Shown here: piece after piece, positions 1 to 5,072 of the stretch
Layout: every line of letters starts with the position of its first letter
How positions within the stretch are numbered: the stretch's first letter is position 1
NCBI GenBank assembly: GCA_016177555.1
Contig: JACOVB010000099.1
Span: forward strand, 1 to 5,072
Length of the DNA: 5,072 bases
Source of the DNA: Candidatus Rokuibacteriota bacterium
GTDB taxonomy: Bacteria; Methylomirabilota; Methylomirabilia; Rokubacteriales; CSP1-6
Direction: 5' to 3'
The notes under the pieces: model-generated
Databases searched by the model: none
Told to the model about the DNA's origin: nothing
Seen by the model: only the letters and a program-made list of their open reading frames with translations
Translations under genes and position numbers: made by a program

Positions 1-44
1 AGGTGGAGCTTCCCACCACCGACCCGACGGGCCGGCAGCCGTGA
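1..44 (+). CDS. C-terminal end of upstream gene, probable sensor histidine kinase (partial)
   Basis: The frame with codons starting at position 3 reads VELPTTDPTGRQP and stops with TGA at 42-44. The string V-E-L-P followed by a short polar tail is how many HATPase_c domains of NarX/DegS-type histidine kinases end. The stop overlaps the GTG start of the response regulator by four bases (GTGA, 41-44), the usual arrangement for a kinase translationally coupled to its cognate regulator. Only 13 residues are visible, so the kinase identity rests mainly on context. Another protein class is possible but less likely. Confidence 0.55.
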   Translation, partial: VELPTTDPTGRQP

Positions 45-703
45 AGGCCACGCGTGTGCTGGTGGTGGATGACCATGCGCTGTTCCGCAAGGGCGTGGCC
101 AGCCTCCTGCGCGACGCGGAAGGTTTCGTCGTCGTCGGCGAGGCTCGCGATGGACGCGAGGCGGTGGCGAAGGCGGAGGCGCTGACACCGGACGTCGTCC
201 TCATGGACGTCTACATGCCGGGCATGGACGGCCTCGAGGCCGCCCGGCGCATGAGGCAGGCCGTCCCCTCGACCCGGATCGTCATGCTCACCATCTCGGA
301 GGAGGACGAGAGCCTGTTCGAGGCCCTCAAGGCCGGCGCCCACGGGTACCTGCTCAAGAGCGTGGAGCCGGAGGATCTGTTCCGCACGCTGCGGGGCATC
401 ATGCGGGGTGAAGCCTTCCTCACGCCGTCCATGGCCACCAAGCTCCTCGAGGAGTTCACCCGGCGGACCGGCGGCGAGCCGGCGCGCCAGGCCGGCCGCA
501 TGAGTCCCCGCGAGCGGGAGGTTCTCGAGCTGCTGACGCGCGGCGCGGTCAACAAGGAGATCGCCGCCGCGCTCCACATCAGCGAGAACACCGTGAAGAA
601 CCACATGAAGAGCATCATGGAGAAGCTGCACGCCGAGAACCGCGTGCAGGTGGTTGCCTACGCGCTCCGCAAGGGACTTGTGAAGCGGCCCCCGCCCTCG
701 TAG
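41..703 (+). CDS. NarL/FixJ-family response regulator, receiver plus LuxR-type HTH
   Basis: This is a complete 220-residue DNA-binding response regulator, a normal length for the NarL/FixJ family. The N-terminal receiver (about residues 4-122) has the acidic pair D10-D11, phosphoacceptor D56 in the context LMDVYMPGMDG, switch T84 and invariant K106 (GYLLK), so it should be phosphorylated normally. The C-terminal LuxR-type helix-turn-helix (about 153-214) shows SPREREVLELL, then NKEIAAALHIS and ENTVKNHMKSIMEKL, with the typical recognition helix around T184-K190. The GTG start at 41 sits four bases inside the upstream stop, has no good Shine-Dalgarno sequence, and is probably read by translational coupling to the putative kinase. 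It is cytoplasmic. Its target is not shown by sequence. The respiratory operon beginning about 290 bases downstream is the obvious candidate, but this is inferred from position only. The family call is very secure; a specific symbol cannot be given. Confidence 0.96.
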   Translation: MKATRVLVVDDHALFRKGVASLLRDAEGFVVVGEARDGREAVAKAEALTPDVVLMDVYMPGMDGLEAARRMRQAVPSTRIVMLTISEEDESLFEALKAGAHGYLLKSVEPEDLFRTLRGIMRGEAFLTPSMATKLLEEFTRRTGGEPARQAGRMSPREREVLELLTRGAVNKEIAAALHISENTVKNHMKSIMEKLHAENRVQVVAYALRKGLVKRPPPS

Positions 704-727
704 CCCCGCCTTCGCCGTCCTGACCCG

Positions 728-760
728 AAAGGGCTACCGCGCGGTAGCCCTTTTTCTTTC
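728..760 (+). terminator. Intrinsic terminator after the response regulator
   Basis: Bases 728-753 form a perfect 26-base palindrome with arms 728-740 and 741-753. In RNA this gives a GC-rich hairpin with a core arm GGGCTACCGC and a small CGCG loop. A T-rich tract (TTTTTCTTTC, 751-760) follows at once. It lies 25 bases past the stop at 703 and fits a Rho-independent terminator for the kinase/regulator unit. The three A's before the stem (728-730) pair with three of the T's and could give weak function on the other strand, although no gene points that way here. A further inverted pair, CCGAAAG (725-731) and CTTTCGG (756-762), could extend or compete with the stem. Confidence 0.85.
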
Positions 761-796
761 GGTTGACTGACCCTTCCGGGGACTACCGCGGCGCGG

Positions 797-821
797 GTGG
801 GAGCGCGAGAGTGGGAGCGCG
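797..821. repeat. Short direct repeat GTGGGAGCGCG, two copies
   Basis: The 11-mer GTGGGAGCGCG occurs at 797-807 and again at 811-821, a 14-base period. It lies in the probable promoter/leader region of the respiratory operon. Paired direct repeats in such a place could be operator half-sites, but the period is not a full helical turn multiple and the sequence is low-complexity GC-rich, so chance or slippage is also possible. Confidence 0.4.
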
Positions 822-840
822 GGCCGGCACCGGCACGCGA

Positions 841-845
841 GGAGG
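841..845 (+). promoter_or_regulatory. Shine-Dalgarno GGAGG for the candidate small ORF
   Basis: GGAGG ends eight bases before ATG 854, an ideal distance. The same box lies 13 bases before ATG 859 in another frame, which is long for efficient initiation. It therefore favours the small ORF at 854 over an extended pseudo-receiver starting at 859. Confidence 0.45.
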
Positions 846-853
846 TGGCGGGG

Positions 854-946
854 ATGTCATGGCTGTGGGCCGCGAGCGCATGCCGGAAGAACTGCCTGCG
901 CGTGGTGGTGCGGCTGTCGGTCGGGGCCGGAATGGAAGTGGCGTGA
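854..946 (+). CDS. Candidate small ORF, 30 residues, unknown function
   Basis: This 30-codon frame begins MSWLWAASACRKNCLRVVV and ends in GMEVA. Three things support it: a GGAGG box eight bases upstream, about 87% GC at third codon positions (26 of 30, against about 57-65% in the two competing frames), and a stop (TGA 944-946) that overlaps an in-frame GTG (943) of the following pseudo-receiver frame as GTGA. The peptide is Trp/Val-rich with two Cys and a basic RK centre. It has no clear transmembrane helix and I do not recognise it. It may be a leader peptide that couples translation into the next gene, a real microprotein, or chance. At this length the statistics are weak. Confidence 0.3.
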   Translation: MSWLWAASACRKNCLRVVVRLSVGAGMEVA

Positions 947-980
947 GGCTCGAAGGGGCCATGAGGGGCGTGGTGGCGCG

Positions 981-991
981 GGAGCGAGGGG
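981..991 (+). promoter_or_regulatory. Ribosome-binding region for the pseudo-receiver start at 994
   Basis: The purine-rich run GGAGCGAGGGG precedes GTG 994. Its GGAG part (981-984) leaves nine bases before the GTG. This supports the start that places residue 1 directly before the first beta-strand of the receiver fold, as in most receiver proteins. Confidence 0.4.
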
Positions 992-993
992 CC

Positions 994-1344
994 GTGAGGG
1001 TGTGCATCGTCGACGAGCACTCGCTCTTCGCCCACGGCATCAAGCGGCTCCTCGAGCAGCAGACGGCCCTCAGGATGATCGGCATGGTGGAGCGAGCCGC
1101 CGTCTCGGCCCGGGACCTGCGGCGGCTCCAGCCCGACGTCGTCGTCGTCGAGGGCGACGGAGGGATGGCCCTCCTCGAGTGGCTGGAAGGCTTGACGGCG
1201 GTGGCCATCAGCCTGCGGGGCGACGAGGCGACGATCTTCACCGGGCTCCCCATCCGGGTCTCGGGGCCGGAGCAGCTGGCCGAGGCCATCCGCAGCGTGG
1301 CCCGCCGGCGGGCGCGAAAGCGCGGTCACAAGGTGAGGCCATGA
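994..1344 (+). CDS. Stand-alone degenerate receiver (pseudo-receiver) protein
   Basis: From GTG 994 this is a 116-residue single-domain protein beginning MRVCIVDEHSLFAHGIKRLL, clearly homologous to NarL-type receivers and alignable with the regulator at 41-703. The acidic pair survives as D7-E8. The phosphoacceptor Asp is replaced by Glu: PDVVVVEGDGG, with E53 at the position of D56 in the neighbour. The switch Thr is Ser (S73) and the invariant Lys is Arg (R88, in PIRVSGPEQL). The beta4-alpha4-beta5 segment is about seven residues shorter than in the neighbour. No DNA-binding domain follows; the protein ends in a basic tail (RRRARKRGHKVRP). It therefore probably cannot be phosphorylated normally and may be locked, acting by protein contact. 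Its stop overlaps the next start by four bases (ATGA, 1341-1344), tying it to the cytochrome operon. Other in-frame starts are GTG 943, ATG 961 and ATG 859. The frame is high in third-position GC from 943 on, so 943 or 961 cannot be excluded. The alternative view is a decaying duplicate, but the intact frame and clean codon use argue against recent decay. Confidence 0.7.
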   Translation: MRVCIVDEHSLFAHGIKRLLEQQTALRMIGMVERAAVSARDLRRLQPDVVVVEGDGGMALLEWLEGLTAVAISLRGDEATIFTGLPIRVSGPEQLAEAIRSVARRRARKRGHKVRP

Positions 1345-1886
1345 GGTGGTCGACGCTGGCCAGCGTGCTCGCCGTCGTCCTCCTCGTGTGGGCGAGCGTC
1401 AGGCTGTGGGCGGCGCCCGACGTCATCCAGCCCATCCAGTTCCCCCACAAGACCCACATCGAACAGAACCTGCAGTGCACGACCTGCCATGAGCGCGCCG
1501 AGAAGGACGCGGTGGCGGGCCGGCCGCCGACGGCCCTGTGCCTCACCTGTCACTCGGGCGGAGACGGCTCGGCCGAGATCAAGAAAGTCTCGGCCTACGA
1601 GAATGGCGGGGAGATCCCCTGGCGGCGCGTCTGGCGGTTGCCACCCCATGTCTTCTTCCCGCACCGGACCCATGTGGTCGTCGCCAAGCTGCAGTGCCAG
1701 ACCTGCCATGGGCCGATGGAGACCCTGACACGGCCGCCGGCTCGCCCGCTGAAGACGCTCGCGATGGACGACTGCATCGGGTGCCACGAGAAGACCGCCG
1801 CGCCGCCCGTGGACAAGGCGGCGGCCCACGCGGCGGCGAGCGGGGCCCGCCCGCGCTCCACCGACTGCAACGCCTGCCACCGCTGA
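1341..1886 (+). CDS. Membrane-anchored pentaheme c-type cytochrome (ActA/QrcA-like)
   Basis: The 181-residue product has an N-terminal hydrophobic helix (about residues 5-25) that is a signal anchor or signal peptide, then a periplasmic domain with five CXXCH heme sites: C46-H50, C67-H71, C119-H123, C145-H149 and C176-H180. Two FPHxTH motifs (H36/H39 and H108/H111) supply likely distal ligands. They precede LQCTTCH and LQCQTCH, so the protein looks like a duplicated cytochrome c7/c3-type module. Its likely role is to carry electrons between the molybdopterin/Fe-S proteins encoded next and a periplasmic partner. Five hemes match ActA of alternative complex III, while QrcA is described as hexaheme; the gene order fits both. 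The start ATG 1341 overlaps the upstream stop (ATGA), and AGGTGAGG (1331-1338) serves as the ribosome-binding site. The next gene starts eight bases after the stop. The pentaheme cytochrome call is secure; the complex type is inferred. Confidence 0.93.
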   Translation: MRWSTLASVLAVVLLVWASVRLWAAPDVIQPIQFPHKTHIEQNLQCTTCHERAEKDAVAGRPPTALCLTCHSGGDGSAEIKKVSAYENGGEIPWRRVWRLPPHVFFPHRTHVVVAKLQCQTCHGPMETLTRPPARPLKTLAMDDCIGCHEKTAAPPVDKAAAHAAASGARPRSTDCNACHR

Positions 1887-1894
1887 GGAGAACG

Positions 1895-4309
1895 ATGCGC
1901 GTCACGCGGCGAGGGTTCATTCAGGCAGTAGGCGCCAGCGCAGGCGCGGCGGCCCTGGTCAGCGGGCATCTGGCCAAGGCCGACGTGAGCGCCGGCGACC
2001 TCGAGCGCTGGGCGACGCCCGAGGAGAGCCTCGTGCCCTCCATCTGCCAGCAATGCCCCGGCGGGTGCGGGCTCATCGCCCGGACCCTGGACGGCGAGGT
2101 GGCGGGGATTGCCGGGAACCCCCTGCATCCCATCAACCGCGGCGCGCTATGCCCCAAGGCCTACGGGGCGCTCCAGCTCCTCTACGACCCGAATCGCCTG
2201 CGGGGCCCGATGGCGCGCGACGGAGCGCGAGGGCGCCTGCGACCCATCGGCTGGGACGAGGCGCTGCGACGCGTGGCCGAGCACCTCTCCGAGCTGCGCG
2301 CCAAGGGCCTCGCCCACACGGTGGCGATCCTGGGCGGTCAGTATCGCGGGTACCGCGACACGGTGTGGAAGCGCTTCGCCGCCGCCTACGGCACGCCGAA
2401 CTACACCCGCGTCCGCTGCCTCGCTCCGGAGCAGCCCGCCCTGGCGCATCAGCTCATGCAGGGCGCGACGCGCCCGCTGAGCTACGACCTCGCCGAGGCC
2501 CGCTGCATCCTCTCCTTCGGCGTGGGGCTGCTGGAATCCTGGCTTGGTCCCGTTCACGCCAGCCGCGCGTTCGCCGGCCTCCGCGTGGAGGGGGAGCGCC
2601 AGCGGGGGCGGCTCATCCACGTCGATCCGCGCCGCTCCCAGACCGCGGTCAAGGCGGACCGCTGGGTCCCCATCATCCCTGGGACCGACGGGATCCTCGC
2701 CCTCGGGATCGCGAATGCCCTGATCCGCGAGGGGCTCTATGACCGGGAGTTCGTGGAGCAGCACACCCACGGCTTCGACGGCTGGGTGGAGGCGAGCGGC
2801 CAGCGCCACGAGGGGTTCAAAGACCTGGTGCTCAGCGAGCACGGCCTTCTCACCGTCGCCAGCGCGACCGGCGTTGCCGTCAAGACGATCCTCGAGATCG
2901 CCCGCGACCTCGCCACCCTCAGGCCCGCAGTGGTCGTCGGCGAGCGGGGCCCCGCCTACGGGCGGCACGACCTCCAGACGCGGATGGCCATCCACAGCCT
3001 CAATGCGCTGCTCGGCAACATCGGTGTCGCCGGCGGGGTTCTCGCCCAGGCCGACCTTCCCCTGAGCTCCTTACCGGGAGTCGCGCAGGACGAGGCGGCG
3101 AAGCGCGGCCTCGACCGCCCGAGAATCGACGGCGCCGGTCGAGGGCGCTATTCTCTGGTCTCCAGCGCGTCTCAGGTCCTCCCCGAGCGGATCCTCGGCG
3201 GCGATCCCTACCCGGTCAACGCGCTCTTCCTCTTCGCCACCAATCCGCTTGCCAACCACCCGGCCAAGGAGGCGTTCGCGCTGGCCTTCGAGCGGATCCC
3301 GTTCATCGTGAGCTTCTCACCCTTCCTGGACGAGAGCTCGGCCAGGGCCGACTTGATCCTCCCCGACTCCACCTTTCTGGAGCGCTGGCAGGACGACCAG
3401 GTCACGCACCTCGCGGGCTTCAGCGGCTTCAGCCTCGGCAGCCCTGCGACGGCCCCGCGGCACGACACCCGCGACACGGCCGACGTGCTGCTCCAGGTGG
3501 CCAAGTCCCTGGGCGGCAGCGTCGCGGGAAGCCTGCCCTGGGAGCGCTTCGACAAGCTCCTTCAGGCCGGCGCGCGCGGGCTCTGGGAAGCTGGCCGTGG
3601 CTACGTGGTTTCCACGCCCGCCGAGGAGTCGCTGCGCCGGGTCTTCGAGCGGCAAGGGTACTGGGTTCCGGAGTTCAAGTCCTACGAGGAGTTCTGGGAG
3701 GCCCTGGTCAAGCGCGGGGCGTGGTGGGATCCTACAGGCCTCAGCTCCGGGCGGAACGCATTGCTCCGCACGGGGTCGGGGAAGTTCGAGTTCTACTCGA
3801 CGGCGCTCAAGAAGATCGTTGACGAGGCCGTGGCGCGGGAGGGCGCCGACGCGCCGCTGGTGCAGGCGCTCGGGGGCCGCGATCGCGGAGACCACCTCTA
3901 CCTCCCCATCGTCCCGATCCCGGCCCGCGAAGAGCCCGGCGCCTTCCCGCTCCGTCTCATCACTTATCGCCTGGTGGCGCGGCCGATGGGAGGCGGACGG
4001 AACCAGCCATGGCTCCTGGAGCAGCCGGCCGTCCTCGTCCGGGCGGCGTGGGAGCGATGGGTGGAGGTGCCCACGGAGACGGCCGCGAAGCTCGGCATCG
4101 CCGACGGCGACCCCGTGTGGGTGGGATCGGCGAAGGGACGGATCAGGCTCAGGGCGAGGCTCGTCGCCGGCGGCTCGCCCGAGGTCGTGAGCATCCCCCT
4201 GTTCGGCGGAGAGGGCCCGAACCAGAACGACCTGATCGCCAATGAGACCGACCCGTTCCGGGGCTTCGGTCTCCTCAACACCACCCGGGTGAACGTGTCC
4301 AGGGCCTGA
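1895..4309 (+). CDS. Tat-exported molybdopterin oxidoreductase subunit (MopB family, QrcB/PsrA/ActB1-like)
   Basis: This 804-residue protein belongs to the DMSO-reductase (MopB) superfamily. It starts with a twin-arginine signal, TRRGFIQ (R5-R6), followed by an Ala/Gly-rich hydrophobic stretch and a likely cleavage after AKA (about residue 29), so it works outside the cytoplasmic membrane. Next is the FS0 [4Fe-4S] motif with C51, C54, C58 and C86. C175 (RVRCLAPEQ) sits where PsrA/PhsA-type enzymes carry the Mo-coordinating Cys. Further MopB landmarks are VDPRRSQTA...PGTDGILALG, GNIGVAGGV, NPLANHPAKEAF and a DESSARADLILPDSTFLERW strand. A molydopterin-dinucleotide-binding C-terminal domain follows (about 684-800). 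The start ATG 1895 follows GAGGAG (1885-1890), eight bases after the cytochrome stop. Separate MopB and Fe-S genes contrast with the usual fused ActB. With the cytochrome and NrfD neighbours it should form a quinone-linked complex. The substrate cannot be read from sequence: a catalytic Moco site (sulfur or other oxyanion) and a Mo-free electron-transfer scaffold as in Qrc are both possible. Confidence 0.93.
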   Translation: MRVTRRGFIQAVGASAGAAALVSGHLAKADVSAGDLERWATPEESLVPSICQQCPGGCGLIARTLDGEVAGIAGNPLHPINRGALCPKAYGALQLLYDPNRLRGPMARDGARGRLRPIGWDEALRRVAEHLSELRAKGLAHTVAILGGQYRGYRDTVWKRFAAAYGTPNYTRVRCLAPEQPALAHQLMQGATRPLSYDLAEARCILSFGVGLLESWLGPVHASRAFAGLRVEGERQRGRLIHVDPRRSQTAVKADRWVPIIPGTDGILALGIANALIREGLYDREFVEQHTHGFDGWVEASGQRHEGFKDLVLSEHGLLTVASATGVAVKTILEIARDLATLRPAVVVGERGPAYGRHDLQTRMAIHSLNALLGNIGVAGGVLAQADLPLSSLPGVAQDEAAKRGLDRPRIDGAGRGRYSLVSSASQVLPERILGGDPYPVNALFLFATNPLANHPAKEAFALAFERIPFIVSFSPFLDESSARADLILPDSTFLERWQDDQVTHLAGFSGFSLGSPATAPRHDTRDTADVLLQVAKSLGGSVAGSLPWERFDKLLQAGARGLWEAGRGYVVSTPAEESLRRVFERQGYWVPEFKSYEEFWEALVKRGAWWDPTGLSSGRNALLRTGSGKFEFYSTALKKIVDEAVAREGADAPLVQALGGRDRGDHLYLPIVPIPAREEPGAFPLRLITYRLVARPMGGGRNQPWLLEQPAVLVRAAWERWVEVPTETAAKLGIADGDPVWVGSAKGRIRLRARLVAGGSPEVVSIPLFGGEGPNQNDLIANETDPFRGFGLLNTTRVNVSRA

Positions 4310-4310
4310 C

Positions 4311-4988
4311 ATGGCGCTCTGGGGGATGGTGATCGACCTCGACCGCTGCACGGGCTGCCAGGCCTGCGTCATGGCCTGCAAGGCCGAGAACAACGTCCCG
4401 GCGGTCGGGGCCAAGGAAGCCGCCCGCGGCCGGACCATCAGCTGGATGCATGTGCTCGTGGAGGAGTCCGAGGAGCGGACCCGGTTCCTGCCGCGTCCGT
4501 GCCTCCAATGCGACGATCCGCCGTGCACCAAGGTGTGCCCGGTGTATGCCACATACCGCAACCCGGAGGGCATCGTCGCCCAGATCTACGCGCGCTGCAT
4601 CGGCTGCCGGTTCTGCATGGCCGCGTGCCCCTACAACGCGAAGTACTTCAACTGGTTGGGCTACCAGCAAGCGGCGCCGGGCCAGAACCCCGACGTGTCG
4701 GTGCGGCCCAAGGGCGTCGTCGAGAAGTGCACGTTCTGCCACCACCGGCTCCAGAAGGCGCGGGACCGCGCGCGCGGGGAACGCCGCGAGCTCCTCCCTG
4801 GCGACTACGTCCCGGCGTGCGCCGAGACCTGCCCCACCCGGGCCATCGCCTTCGGCGATCTTTCCGACGCCAGCAGCGAGGTGGCCAGGCTCGCCAAGAG
4901 CCCGCGGGCGTTCAGGCTCAACGCTGAGCTGGGCACCAAACCGAAGGTGATCTACCTCTCCGAGACGGAGGCCCATGGCCGTGTCTGA
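4311..4988 (+). CDS. Four-cluster ferredoxin-like electron-transfer subunit (QrcC/PsrB/ActB2-like)
   Basis: The 225-residue product has the classic 16-Cys pattern of the DmsB/PsrB/NrfC family: C13-C16-C19-C23, C64-C67-C72-C76, C96-C99-C102-C106 and C140-C143-C170-C174. All sixteen are present, so four [4Fe-4S] clusters are expected, with no obvious Cys loss that would force a [3Fe-4S] centre. There is no signal peptide; it begins MALWGMVIDLDRCTGC, which is normal because the subunit is carried across the membrane with its Tat-signal partner. It should wire electrons between the NrfD quinone site and the molybdopterin subunit or cytochrome. It starts one base after the preceding stop, with AGGG (4301-4304) as a weak ribosome-binding site, suggesting coupling and equal dosage. 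Its end overlaps the next gene by 14 bp. It is sure as a family member; the symbol is withheld because the complex type is not settled. Confidence 0.95.
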   Translation: MALWGMVIDLDRCTGCQACVMACKAENNVPAVGAKEAARGRTISWMHVLVEESEERTRFLPRPCLQCDDPPCTKVCPVYATYRNPEGIVAQIYARCIGCRFCMAACPYNAKYFNWLGYQQAAPGQNPDVSVRPKGVVEKCTFCHHRLQKARDRARGERRELLPGDYVPACAETCPTRAIAFGDLSDASSEVARLAKSPRAFRLNAELGTKPKVIYLSETEAHGRV

Positions 4989-5072
4989 CGCGACGGTCGA
5001 GCGCGACGCCGCCCTGTTTGTTCCCATCGAGCGGACGGGGCGGGGCTTCTACCTGACCGTCGCCGTCCTCAG
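4975..5072 (+). CDS. Probable NrfD/PsrC-family membrane subunit, N-terminal part
   Basis: From ATG 4975 the frame reads MAVSDATVERDAALFVPIERTG and continues RGFYLTVAVL to the window edge (32 codons). A polar, cytoplasmic-like start leading into an aromatic-hydrophobic stretch fits the first helix of NrfD/PsrC/QrcD/ActC proteins, which bind and oxidise or reduce quinone. GGAGG (4967-4971) lies three bases before ATG 4975 and nine before an in-frame GTG at 4981, so GTG 4981 is a real alternative start. It overlaps the Fe-S gene by 14 bp. The identity rests on gene order and this short segment only. Confidence 0.65.
   Translation, partial: MAVSDATVERDAALFVPIERTGRGFYLTVAVL

Larger units (their letters stand above)
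761..993 (+). other. Leader between the two transcription units
   Basis: This stretch separates the terminator from the most likely start of the pseudo-receiver gene, and it should hold the promoter for the downstream operon because the preceding unit is terminated. It contains an 11-base direct repeat, a tandem CCGGCA pair (824-829, 830-835) and a GGAGG box (841-845) before a candidate small ORF. No convincing sigma-70 promoter is visible. TTGACT at 763-768 resembles a -35 box but has no good -10 at normal spacing. The frame that continues upstream from the pseudo-receiver through 859-942 has only about 57% GC at third positions and encodes Gly/Arg-rich low-complexity sequence, so it is probably not translated. 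Confidence 0.5.

Noticed and set aside
763..789. Sigma-70 promoter with TTGACT as -35
   Set aside because: The only TA-starting hexamer near normal spacing is TACCGC at 784-789, 15 bases away and poor. The box also abuts the terminator tail, so the match may be chance.
783..790. Third copy of the terminator arm (CTACCGCG) as an antiterminator
   Set aside because: It can pair with 740-747, but it lies downstream of the termination point, so it would be transcribed too late to affect termination. An eight-base match is easily chance in this composition.
763..993. N-terminal extension of the pseudo-receiver from TTG 763 or ATG 859
   Set aside because: The sequence is Gly/Arg-rich and low-complexity, third-position GC drops to about 57% in 859-942, and the receiver fold begins at about residue 1 when started at GTG 994. 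The GGAGG box is better spaced for ATG 854 in another frame.
658..1329. Long minus-strand open frame opposite the leader and pseudo-receiver
   Set aside because: It is Pro/Arg/His-rich low-complexity sequence with no recognisable domain, arising from high-GC coding DNA on the other strand.
1002..1340. Upstream extension of the cytochrome frame
   Set aside because: The frame is open but overlaps the receiver gene, reads as Arg/Pro/Ala-rich noise, and would bury the N-terminal signal anchor that starts exactly at ATG 1341.
1538..1894. Upstream extension of the molybdopterin subunit frame
   Set aside because: It would place the Tat signal about 119 residues inside the protein and overlaps the heme-binding cytochrome gene. 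ATG 1895 has its own ribosome-binding site.
3317..4573. 418-codon minus-strand open frame
   Set aside because: It lies opposite two strongly recognised genes and spans their junction. The translation is compositionally biased and has no motif, so it is a GC-driven shadow.

Overview
The window is a GC-rich (roughly 70% by eye), densely packed bacterial segment with every supported gene on the + strand. GC at third codon positions is very high in the real frames. The content (two-component genes next to a multiheme cytochrome and a complex iron-sulfur molybdoenzyme, CISM) suggests an anaerobic or facultative respirer from a GC-rich lineage such as Rokubacteria/Methylomirabilota, a deltaproteobacterial group or Acidobacteria. 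No marker gene fixes the taxon, so this is a low-confidence guess.

Layout. Positions 1-44 hold the last codons of an upstream gene, probably a sensor histidine kinase. It overlaps by 4 bp (GTGA) a complete NarL/FixJ-type response regulator (41-703). A strong palindromic intrinsic terminator (about 728-760) closes that unit. The next 230 bases or so form a leader with short direct repeats and one candidate small ORF (854-946). A second unit then begins with a stand-alone degenerate receiver protein (about 994-1344). It overlaps by 4 bp (ATGA) a membrane-anchored pentaheme cytochrome c (1341-1886). After 8 bases comes a Tat-exported molybdopterin oxidoreductase catalytic-type subunit (1895-4309), after 1 base a four-cluster ferredoxin-like subunit (4311-4988), and then, overlapping by 14 bp, the first codons of a probable NrfD-type quinone-interacting membrane subunit (4975 to the window end).

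How the genes work together. The order multiheme cytochrome c, MopB protein, 4x[4Fe-4S] protein, NrfD protein is that of the Qrc menaquinone reductase and, in split form, of the ActA-ActB-ActC core of alternative complex III. The expected path is quinone pool (NrfD) to the Fe-S wire to the molybdopterin subunit and/or the pentaheme cytochrome on the periplasmic face, in either direction. Five hemes are ActA-like. However, the molybdopterin subunit keeps the four-Cys FS0 motif and a Cys at the usual Mo-ligand position, which canonical ActB lacks. The operon may therefore encode a catalytically competent or intermediate relative rather than standard alternative complex III.

Regulation. The adjacent kinase/regulator pair is a plausible controller of the respiratory operon. 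The operon's first gene is a receiver domain whose phosphoacceptor Asp is replaced by Glu, and this is the least expected element in the window.
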